Virus record (IMG/VR): IMGVR_UViG_3300037041_001387
Coordinates: 1 to 28,892 of that record
Length of the DNA: 28,892 nt
Strand: one strand, 5' to 3'
Source: a virus
The notes beneath the pieces are model-generated. The model worked only from the letters and a program-made list of their open reading frames with translations, had not been told where the DNA came from and searched no databases. The position numbers and the translations under genes were made by a program. Each line of letters starts with the position of its first letter. Within the stretch, counting starts at the first letter, position 1. Shown here in pieces: positions 22,147-28,892 of the stretch.

Positions 22147-23154
22147 TTATCCAACGTAAAGGACTTTTTGGGCTTGGCTTGTTACGGCTCCGCCTTGAGT
22201 AAATACTCCCTTGATAAATCTCTTATCTGCATTGTTATAAACTCGGTCAATTTGTAGATAAGATAAGTCCGAGGTTGAGTCCGTACCCCAAAGGATATCC
22301 GACCAACGTCCGGCAATCATTGTATCCTCCGGCAACGGTACAAATACAATCTTAACTCCTAAAAAGTAAAAATCGTTATTTGCGTCAACCGAAAATTTAT
22401 CCCTATACAATTGATTTGTATTGTAAAGTTGGATAAATTGGATATGAGACTCCGGCGCAAAAATATGAGTATCTCTGATATTTTGGTTTTTCAACAATAC
22501 GGTCGGGATTGCGGCGTAAAGACGGGCGTACTCGGTCCAAATATTTGTTGCGTCGATTGTTACTCCAACAACTTTGATACGACCTCCAACGGCTCCTTGG
22601 TTGTAAATTAAATAAGTTGCAATACCGTCGCAAAAAGTAGTCGGGGCGGCTGAAACGTATGCTTGCTCCTCGGTTGAAACTTGAGTTTGTAAAACTCCAG
22701 GCGTTAACAAGGCAACGGCCGCCTTTGTTGCGGTTGAGGCTCCGTTCCAAAAATCCTCCTCGGCTTGTCGACTCATTCTTACTCCGTATTCCTCAAGGAC
22801 AATACGGACCCACTCCTCGGATACATTTTCCCACGCTCCAACTCTCATACTTGTTGAGAAACGAGAAAAACGTAAATCGTCCGGACAAAACTCGTCGTAA
22901 GCCATAACTTTGCAAGGACTTAATAGGGCGTCTCTCATATTAATTGAGCCACTTGGCGACGGTTGTTCACAAGTATAGGCTTGTAAGTTAACGGCAACTC
23001 CTAACTCGGTTATAACGGTTTGGGCTTTGATACCGTCAATTAAACGTACTTTTTGTTGAGCAACGGTATCGTTTTGATAAAGTAACTCCATAAAAACCTC
23101 TTGATAATCGGGTCCGGTAAATTCTATTGGTGAGTAATTAATTCCTGATGGCAT
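22147..23154 (-). CDS. Major capsid protein (335 aa)
   Basis: This is the likely HK97-fold shell subunit. Its size, low basicity and position (protease, small gene, capsid, terminator) fit. Typical capsid-like stretches include VNLQAYTCEQPSPSGSINMRDALLSPCKVMAYDEFCPDDLRF and the C-terminal FYFLGVKIVFVPLPEDTMIAGRWSDILWGTDSTSDLSYLQIDRV. A single strong terminator directly after it suggests a very abundant product. Confidence 0.8.
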   Translation of the reverse strand: MPSGINYSPIEFTGPDYQEVFMELLYQNDTVAQQKVRLIDGIKAQTVITELGVAVNLQAYTCEQPSPSGSINMRDALLSPCKVMAYDEFCPDDLRFSRFSTSMRVGAWENVSEEWVRIVLEEYGVRMSRQAEEDFWNGASTATKAAVALLTPGVLQTQVSTEEQAYVSAAPTTFCDGIATYLIYNQGAVGGRIKVVGVTIDATNIWTEYARLYAAIPTVLLKNQNIRDTHIFAPESHIQFIQLYNTNQLYRDKFSVDANNDFYFLGVKIVFVPLPEDTMIAGRWSDILWGTDSTSDLSYLQIDRVYNNADKRFIKGVFTQGGAVTSQAQKVLYVG

Positions 23155-23181
23155 TTTCTAATTGTTATTTGATTTCTAAAT

Positions 23182-23400
23182 TTATTTTTTTTTTGTTTTG
23201 CTCGTTTTGGTTGGCTCTGTTTTTTTGATCTTTGATTTTTTCTCGTCAATTTTAAGGATAACGGTCCCAAGCAATGAGGGATTTTTTTTGATAAATAACT
23301 CCGCCAATTGGTCCGTTAAATCCTCCGCCTTTATTAAAGACTTTGGACCGTACGGTCTCAACTCGGCTCCCTCTGCAATTATATATTTTGAGGACTCCAT
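23182..23400 (-). CDS. Small head-region protein (72 aa)
   Basis: The gene lies between the protease/scaffold and the capsid; its ATG overlaps the protease stop by one base (TAATG). The N-terminal part is folded (YIIAEGAELRPYGPKSLIKAEDLTDQLAELFIKKNPSLL) and the C-terminus is a lysine-rich tail. It could be a head decoration or assembly helper. No family is recognised. Confidence 0.6.
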   Translation of the reverse strand: MESSKYIIAEGAELRPYGPKSLIKAEDLTDQLAELFIKKNPSLLGTVILKIDEKKSKIKKTEPTKTSKTKKK

Positions 23401-24581
23401 TATTTGCCAAAAATTTGCTTATTGCGATTGTCCGCCTCAATCCTTTTAATCCAAGGTTTATCCGAGGTTTTTGTTTGAGTTGCGGCGTTGGTTTTTTTCT
23501 TTGGGTCTCCGTTAATTGACGCCTTAAACGCAACAAGGTCCTTTTTTAGGGAGTTAACCTCGGCTTCAATTTGCGACTTACTCGCTCTCTCCGCCTCCAA
23601 GTCGGTTGTCAACGTTGCGTTGGCCGCCTCAAGGTCTGCAATTTTTTGAGTCAACTCGGCGTTGTCCTCCGGCTCTCCCTCAAACATACGGATTTCGGTA
23701 ACAAATCCGTCCGTTACAACAATAACGTCTCCGTTGTCGAGTCTGTGGTCTCCGTCGGGAGCCGCCGTTGTCATTGCCTCGTCTGTAAATACGGCCGAGC
23801 CAATCTCGAGAGTCTCTCCCTCGTAATATAAAACAACTCCGTCCTCAAGGGTTGAGGTCCCGTTGTTGATTTTGCCTTTAAATAGGTTTGAGATTTTTGC
23901 AAGGGTTTTCTCCAAGCCGGTCAATCTCTTGTTTAAGTCATTATTCATTTGATTATTTGTATTTGATTTATATTTTGCAAGGGTGAGGTCTGTATAAGTT
24001 GCAACAACTTTACGTTTTGCGATATAATCCTCGGCAAATCCCAAACGGATTGCCTCGGCCGGACCTATATCGGTATCTTGGTCCATAAAATCCTTGACCA
24101 TAACTTTGTCGGAGTCGTTTAATTTTAGACGCTCAACGTAAAAATTAAAAATTTTCTCCTCCGATTGGCGTACGTCCTCGGATATCGCCTCCAGGGCGTC
24201 GGCCGTCAAGGGTATATTGCCAAGATTTGCGGCGTCAATCCAAGGGTTATGTATAACAAACTCGGCATTTTTTGAGAGATAACGATTGTCTCCGGCTAAA
24301 AATATAACCGTCGCAATTGAGTTGACTCTGTATCCTTTTGTAACAATTTTTTTGCCGGAGGTCCTTAATTTGTCGTAAATCGCAAATCCTTGAGAGACGC
24401 TCCCTCCGTTGGAGTCAATCTCAATCTCCAAGGTCTCGGCGTCCGGATTGGCGTCGATAAAGTCTCCAATCATTTGGGCGTTAACGCTCCCGTCTTGGAC
24501 TCCAAAGGACAACAAAAAAGGGTCGGGGTCTCCGATATTGCCCTCAATTTTAAACTTTGCGACGCTCATAACTTTTGACAT
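23400..24581 (-). CDS. ClpP-type head maturation protease fused to scaffold-like domain (393 aa)
   Basis: The N-terminal 190 residues are a ClpP/SppA-like serine protease: IDSNGGSVSQG at 55-65, nucleophile Ser88 in GYRVNSIATVIF, His111 in EFVIHNPW, and an acidic partner near Asp169/171 in DQDTDIGPAEAI. Then comes a linker and a small beta domain (VLYYEGETLEIGSAVFTDEAMTT), and finally a coiled coil (AELTQKIADLEAANATLTTDLEAERASKSQ) and basic tail, suitable as an internal scaffold removed during maturation. A promoter-like box and element B lie upstream. Confidence 0.85.
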   Translation of the reverse strand: MSKVMSVAKFKIEGNIGDPDPFLLSFGVQDGSVNAQMIGDFIDANPDAETLEIEIDSNGGSVSQGFAIYDKLRTSGKKIVTKGYRVNSIATVIFLAGDNRYLSKNAEFVIHNPWIDAANLGNIPLTADALEAISEDVRQSEEKIFNFYVERLKLNDSDKVMVKDFMDQDTDIGPAEAIRLGFAEDYIAKRKVVATYTDLTLAKYKSNTNNQMNNDLNKRLTGLEKTLAKISNLFKGKINNGTSTLEDGVVLYYEGETLEIGSAVFTDEAMTTAAPDGDHRLDNGDVIVVTDGFVTEIRMFEGEPEDNAELTQKIADLEAANATLTTDLEAERASKSQIEAEVNSLKKDLVAFKASINGDPKKKTNAATQTKTSDKPWIKRIEADNRNKQIFGK

Positions 24582-24618
24582 TTATATCAATATGCAAATT
24601 AAAACTTATTTATATTGC

Positions 24619-24640
24619 GTTTACTTGTTAAGGACTAAAA
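24619..24640 (-). promoter_or_regulatory. Repeated regulatory element, copy B, between divergent genes
   Basis: The + strand reads GTTTACTTGTTAAGGACTAAAA. It lies between the + strand regulator gene (ATG 24653) and the protease gene (ATG 24581, - strand). On the - strand, exactly 26 bases separate it from TTAATTTG, a 7-of-8 match to the -7 consensus, the same spacing as at copy A. It is well placed to control both genes. Confidence 0.5.
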
Positions 24641-24652
24641 TATTTTTTTAAA

Positions 24653-24814
24653 ATGAGCGACCAAAAATCAATAAAAGGATACGTCTCCGAGGATATAAAG
24701 AATAAATTTAACGCAAAGGTTGAGAAAATTTACGGCAACAAAAGGAGTGCGACTCTTGTTATACGAAAATTGGCGATTAAGTTTATCAACGGAGATATTG
24801 ATCTCAAGGATTAA
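24653..24814 (+). CDS. Small ribbon-helix-helix-like regulator on the + strand (53 aa)
   Basis: This is the only + strand gene I can support. It reads MSDQKSIKGYVSEDIKNKFN, then a helix with KVEKIYGNKRSATLVIRKLAIKFING and an end DIDLKD. The layout (short strand IKGYVSE, helix to about 26, GNKRS turn, second helix) fits the ribbon-helix-helix family of phage and plasmid repressors (Arc/CopG/ParD type). It stops at 24814, one base before the tape measure stop codon at 24816-24818 on the other strand. It likely binds DNA and may act on the repeated element beside its start. Confidence 0.7.
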   Translation: MSDQKSIKGYVSEDIKNKFNAKVEKIYGNKRSATLVIRKLAIKFINGDIDLKD

Positions 24815-24815
24815 T

Positions 24816-27800
24816 TTATCTCAACGTTGCGGCGGCCTTGTTTTGGACAAGGTTTTTGTTGACTCTGTTTATATCCGTTACCTTGGTAACGATTGTTACT
24901 TTTGACAACGCCGTTGCAACCTCTCCGGCCAATAACGAGGCGGAGACTTGGGCCTCGACTCCGGTCCTTATTGCGTTGGCCGTAAATCCTCCGTCCGCAA
25001 ATCCGGACAATCCTAAATTTGATACCTTTCCCAATCTCATACTCTCCAACCTTGCAACCAACTTGGAGCCGGTATCGGTTTTGAGTATCTTATTGGGGAC
25101 AACGTACTCGCCTTTGTGATAAGTATAATCCTTGGACCCCAACGCTCGAGACTCGCTCCTTGGGTCTCCGTCTCCCGTATATCCTCCCTCATAAAACGGA
25201 GGAGGAGGAGGTTGTTGTCCGGCAATAATCCCAACTTGAGTCGCCGTTGTTGCAATAATTATACCGGCTCGAATACCGGAGATAATACCAAGGGACGGGT
25301 CGGGGACCGCAAAATTGGCAATCAACGCCTCGGCTCCCGAGATAATCGCTTGGGCGATTTGGACTCCTTTGTTAAAATTAAAGGCGTCAACCTCGAGTTG
25401 GTATTTTTTCTTTGCCGTATCCTCGTTGAGTTTTTCGATTTGCTTGGCCTTTTGTTTTTCTGTTAAGGTTGTTTTTTCAATTGCCTTAACTTGTGCTTGT
25501 CCTTGAGCCTCAACCTCGGCCGTTGCGTTTGCAAAGGCGGCGTTAACTCCATTGGATAAAGTTGTCAATACTCCGGCAATCTCGTCTGCAACCTCTTTAA
25601 ATTTATCCGCAAAGTCTTTGGGTATAATTGAGAGAGGTTGGGCGTTTATATCCTTGAGTTGTTGCTCCAGCTCTTTGAGAGAGATTTTGGCCTCGTCGAT
25701 TTTATCTTGCTCCTCGGGAGTAATAAAGAGGTCAAGGTTGGCCGACTCCTCGGCAATCCTTATCAACTCTTTTTGTTTGTCGATTTGTATTTGTATCGTT
25801 GCGAGGGCCTTTTTTCTCTCGTCCTTAATCGTTGCGTCAACGTCGAGTTGTCTCAACCTTGCCGTCTTGTCCAACTCAATAACTTGTCGGTCGAGTTTTT
25901 TTTGCTCCTCCTCTTGGCGTTTTTGCTCCTTGAGGTCATTGTATTTGATAACGATATCCAACTCCTTGGACGCCGTCTCCTCGTCAATCTCAATCAAACG
26001 GTCCGCCAATTTTTGTCGGGCGATTTCTTTCTCTGCTTTCTCTTTATCGTTCTCGGCCTTGAGGTTATTAAACTCCTCAATTAACGCCGCCTTTTGTCTC
26101 TCTTGGGACAACTTTAAAGACTCAATCTCCTTTTGCTCTTGGTCGGCCAAGGTCTCGGTCCTCAAGTCTTGGCTCTCTTGTAGTATTTTTTTCTCAAAGG
26201 CGAGGATTGCCTTGAGGTTGTCTTGGGTATTTTTTGCCGTCTTGTTGGTTGCCTTGTCAGTTATCGAGGAGATATTTAATAAATCGACGCCGGTCCCTTT
26301 AATAACCTCGTTGAGGTCGTCTTGGTTTGCCTTGAGGAGCGATTGACTAATCTCCAAGTCTTGATTTATTTTTTTTAACTCCTCCTCATTTTTGGTGATT
26401 GTGTCAAGTACCTCCTTTTGACCTTGTCTAAAACCTTGAGACGCCTTGAGGTTTTTATTAATCTCCTCATATTGCCTTTTGTTGGCCTCAAGTTGTTTAT
26501 TATTTAACTCAAGATTAACTCGCTCCTCGATAATTGGTTTAAGGGCCGCCTCCGAATTTTCAAGGATTATTTTATCCCGTATCTTTGCAATAATACGTTT
26601 ATAACCCTCCTCAACTTGGGCCAAGATTGCGGCCTCGTCGTTGAGGTTTTTTATTGTGGTCCCGTATTGAGAGTTGAGTTTGTCAACAACGGCCTTTTTT
26701 TCGTTATACGTTAGATTGCCCTCCTTTAATCTTTGGGTCAATATTAAATATTGACTAACCTCTTGGGAGGTTGTATCAACAACGTCCTTTTGGATTTTGT
26801 CGAGTCGCTCTTGGTCCTCCTTTAATTTTTTGGCCTCCTTGGAGGTCTCTCCAAAAATATCCTTTAAGGCGTCCGTCTTTGTTGCAAGTAAAACAATACC
26901 GGCGATAATTGCTCCAATACCAATAGCCGACAACGCTCCGGCAAAACTTGTCGTTGCTAAAGTTGCGGCCCTTGTTGCGACCGTTTGGACAACCAAGGCG
27001 GCCGTCTTTAATTTGGTTTGTATTAAGTCAGCAACTCCGATAATTGCTCCCTTTGATTTGGCGATATTTGCCAAGGTTTGAGCAATAGCAACGGCCTTGA
27101 GGGTTTTCTCTTGTATCTCTTGGATTGTTTCGTTTTTACCAAAGGCAATCGTCAACAAACCAATCGAGGAGGTCAAGGCGGACGCCGCCTCAAAGGTATC
27201 CTCAAACCCCTCCTTTGCCGGATTTTTTGGCTCCTTATTTCCAAACTCGTCGACCTTTCCAATTGCCTTGTCAATCTCAAATTGGGTCGCTCTTATCTCG
27301 TCGTTTGTCTTTTTAAACTCCTCCGAGTTGAGGTCCAAAGTTGGAGCCAACTCCTTGAGGTCTCTCAACTTTTGGGTCATACCCTCGATTGTATTTGTAT
27401 ACTTGACCGAGGACTCGGTTGTCCCTTTGATTGTCCCGTCGGCATTAAAAAAACCGATTGACGTTTGAGCGATCTCTTGGTCAAGGTTTGCAATTGCCGT
27501 CTCGTTTGCAATGATTTGTTGATTGACCGCCTCAAATGAGGAGGCCGTCTCGTCAAGAGAGGCGTTAAAATTATTGACTCCCTCGGTCGTTGCGTTTATA
27601 TTGCCTCCAAATCCTCCAACCGAAAAACGTTTTTGCTCCTCTTGATTTTTTTTGAGGGTCTCGGTTTGAGCAATCAACGCCTCCTTTTGTTTTAGCAATG
27701 GAGCCAAAGTCTCCTCCAACGCTCCCTTGTAGTTGCCGACGTTGCGGCGATTATCTCCAACGGCGGACTCGTTTTTTTTCAACTCGTCCGTTATACCCTT

Positions 27801-28196
27801 GATTGTCGACCCCAATTTTTGACCCTCAACCGAGTTGTCTCTCTCCTCCTTGCCGAGGGCGTTGTATTGCTCCGTTAATTTTTTAAGAGCGAGGCGGAGT
27901 TGCTCGTTGCTCCCCTCTTGAGACTTGGAGAGTTTTGTTTGAAACTCAATCTCCTTGTTGTTCTCTGCTATTGATTTTTTCCACGCCTTTTGTTGACGTT
28001 CCAACTCTCCAAGTTGGTCGATAATTTTCTCCCTCTCGGCTTGTCCGGTATTTTTGTCCTTGAGTTTTTTATTTAACTCGTCCGCCTCTGCCTTGACTTT
28101 TTTCAACGCCTTGGTCATTGCGTCGCCGTTTTTCTCTAGGTCGCTTGGGTTTAAGGTTATGGAGATAATAACCTCCTTGTTAATTGAGTCGGCCAT
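24816..28196 (-). CDS. Tape measure protein (1126 aa)
   Basis: The protein sets tail length and helps DNA enter the cell. It has long coiled-coil regions with heptads from the start (LKKVKAEADELNKKLKDKNTG...) through about residue 850. Hydrophobic stretches occur near residues 412-438 (SFAGALSAIGIGAIIAGIVLLA) and 969-999 (IISGIRAGIIIATTATQVGIIAG). It ends with the PPPPPFYEGGYTGDG...HKGEYVVPNKIL segment found near the end of many Bacteroidota tape measures. At about 0.15 nm per residue, the tail would be near 170 nm. Confidence 0.93.
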   Translation of the reverse strand: MADSINKEVIISITLNPSDLEKNGDAMTKALKKVKAEADELNKKLKDKNTGQAEREKIIDQLGELERQQKAWKKSIAENNKEIEFQTKLSKSQEGSNEQLRLALKKLTEQYNALGKEERDNSVEGQKLGSTIKGITDELKKNESAVGDNRRNVGNYKGALEETLAPLLKQKEALIAQTETLKKNQEEQKRFSVGGFGGNINATTEGVNNFNASLDETASSFEAVNQQIIANETAIANLDQEIAQTSIGFFNADGTIKGTTESSVKYTNTIEGMTQKLRDLKELAPTLDLNSEEFKKTNDEIRATQFEIDKAIGKVDEFGNKEPKNPAKEGFEDTFEAASALTSSIGLLTIAFGKNETIQEIQEKTLKAVAIAQTLANIAKSKGAIIGVADLIQTKLKTAALVVQTVATRAATLATTSFAGALSAIGIGAIIAGIVLLATKTDALKDIFGETSKEAKKLKEDQERLDKIQKDVVDTTSQEVSQYLILTQRLKEGNLTYNEKKAVVDKLNSQYGTTIKNLNDEAAILAQVEEGYKRIIAKIRDKIILENSEAALKPIIEERVNLELNNKQLEANKRQYEEINKNLKASQGFRQGQKEVLDTITKNEEELKKINQDLEISQSLLKANQDDLNEVIKGTGVDLLNISSITDKATNKTAKNTQDNLKAILAFEKKILQESQDLRTETLADQEQKEIESLKLSQERQKAALIEEFNNLKAENDKEKAEKEIARQKLADRLIEIDEETASKELDIVIKYNDLKEQKRQEEEQKKLDRQVIELDKTARLRQLDVDATIKDERKKALATIQIQIDKQKELIRIAEESANLDLFITPEEQDKIDEAKISLKELEQQLKDINAQPLSIIPKDFADKFKEVADEIAGVLTTLSNGVNAAFANATAEVEAQGQAQVKAIEKTTLTEKQKAKQIEKLNEDTAKKKYQLEVDAFNFNKGVQIAQAIISGAEALIANFAVPDPSLGIISGIRAGIIIATTATQVGIIAGQQPPPPPFYEGGYTGDGDPRSESRALGSKDYTYHKGEYVVPNKILKTDTGSKLVARLESMRLGKVSNLGLSGFADGGFTANAIRTGVEAQVSASLLAGEVATALSKVTIVTKVTDINRVNKNLVQNKAAATLR

Positions 28197-28197
28197 A

Positions 28198-28892
28198 TTA
28201 GTTGACGATTAAAATTAAAGTTATTTGAGTTGAGTCTTTGTCCTTTACTTTGTATTGACTTATCTCATTAATATAAAAAAACGCTCCAAAATAATCAATC
28301 CAAACGGGGATTGAAAAATCAAGTTGATTGATATCAATATTGTTGAGACGGACCAAACAAGTAACCGCCTTGTTGCCGTTTATAGTTTGCTCAAAAAGAG
28401 GATAATACTCGGGGAGTAATTTTGCAAAACTCAAATCGTCAAAGTAAACGTTTGGTTGAGGCGTCGAGAAAAATCCTCCAGGGCCTACCGTTAAAAGGGC
28501 CGACGTATCAAACTCAACGTATCCCAAACGAGGGGTCAACGAGTTAAACGCTCCGTCCTCGTATACGGGGACCCAAGCCAAAGGGACAACCCCTCCGACT
28601 CCGGTCGGTCCGTTAAATGAGTTGAGCCTAACCAATGGAGCAAAGACGGACTCAAAAACAATCAACTCCGTATTGGCCGGAGCCGTCTCCAAAGTGAGGA
28701 CGCCTTGACCAAGATTGGGTTGCCTTGAGAGATACTCGTCTCCGGTATCCTCTGCATATTTAAAAATATTGGTTTGGGCGTATACGTCCGTAAAAAAACT
28801 GATTGAATAATCCTCGGAGAGGTCCAACTTGTTTGACCAATCCAACGCCTTGGGGAGGTTTTGGATAATCTTGCCAAACTGAAAAATCCGGA
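28198..28892 (-). CDS. Large tail protein, C-terminal part (start at 1379 across the circle join)
   Basis: This is the continuation of the gene that begins at 1379. In the linear window it lacks its 5' end. The frame enters at 28892 and reads FGKIIQNLPKALDWSNKLDL, identical to the stretch ending at base 1. The C-terminus is beta-rich (VWIDYFGAFFYINEISQYKVKDKDSTQITLILIVN). It stops at 28198, two bases before the tape measure ATG (junction TAATATG), which indicates coupled translation. Treating the TTG at 28845 as a start would be wrong. Confidence 0.8.
   Translation of the reverse strand, partial: RIFQFGKIIQNLPKALDWSNKLDLSEDYSISFFTDVYAQTNIFKYAEDTGDEYLSRQPNLGQGVLTLETAPANTELIVFESVFAPLVRLNSFNGPTGVGGVVPLAWVPVYEDGAFNSLTPRLGYVEFDTSALLTVGPGGFFSTPQPNVYFDDLSFAKLLPEYYPLFEQTINGNKAVTCLVRLNNIDINQLDFSIPVWIDYFGAFFYINEISQYKVKDKDSTQITLILIVN
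28766..28892. repeat. Right copy of 127-bp terminal direct repeat
   Basis: This is an exact copy of bases 1-127, the circular assembly overlap. Remove one copy before counting genes or bases. Confidence 0.95.

Noticed and set aside
25552-26346. 264-codon + strand open frame opposite the tape measure gene
   Set aside because: It is very rich in Ser, Leu and Phe and mirrors the coiled-coil codons of the tape measure on the other strand; no domain or start context supports it.
1-28892. Integrase, tRNA genes, CRISPR arrays or insertion sequences
   Set aside because: None was seen in either strand; the short tandem repeat at 11881 is coding and too small to be a CRISPR array.

Overview
The window looks like the complete genome of a small tailed phage of a Bacteroidota host, assembled as a circle. 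Bases 1-127 are repeated exactly at 28766-28892, so the unique sequence is 28,765 bp. One tail gene runs in frame through the join: it starts at 1379, leaves at base 1, re-enters at 28765 and stops at 28198 (648 aa). A Bacteroidota host is inferred from TAnnTTTG-type -7 promoter boxes, AT-rich starts without clear Shine-Dalgarno sequences, and the look of the structural proteins. With a long tape measure and no sheath gene seen, the particle is most likely a siphovirus. No integrase, tRNA, CRISPR array or transposon was seen.

Nearly every gene lies on the - strand, so transcription runs from high to low coordinates around the circle. The early region (15754 down to about 6829) holds small unknown genes, an XRE-like regulator (14841), a RecT annealing protein (14005-13064), a replication-initiator-like protein (12276-11590), a 59-aa zinc-ribbon protein, a small membrane protein, a DnaC-like ATPase (11302-10589), a PD-(D/E)XK nuclease whose gene overlaps that of a cytosine-C5 methyltransferase (9863-8674), and a second C5 methyltransferase (8093-7428). 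No polymerase, primase or helicase is encoded, so replication must lean on the host.

Next come packaging (TerS, TerL), a terminator, and a tail block. That block has a probable tail-assembly chaperone with a -1 frameshift at a T9 run, a tail-terminator-like protein with an Ig-like domain, four more tail genes and a 1126-aa tape measure. After the tape measure lies the only + strand gene seen, a 53-aa ribbon-helix-helix candidate (24653-24814).

The head block follows: ClpP-like protease/scaffold, a small protein, major capsid, a terminator, a probable tail tube, two small proteins, portal, connector and a fibre-like protein. A holin, spanin candidate and cysteine-peptidase endolysin end the circuit at 15912. 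About 160 bp (15755-15911) separate the end of the late region from the start of the early region.

The observations most worth following are the frameshifted chaperone, the unannotated + strand regulator candidate, a repeated GTTTACTTG..TAAGGAC element before three genes, the nuclease-methyltransferase pair, and apparent depletion of several 4-base palindromes.
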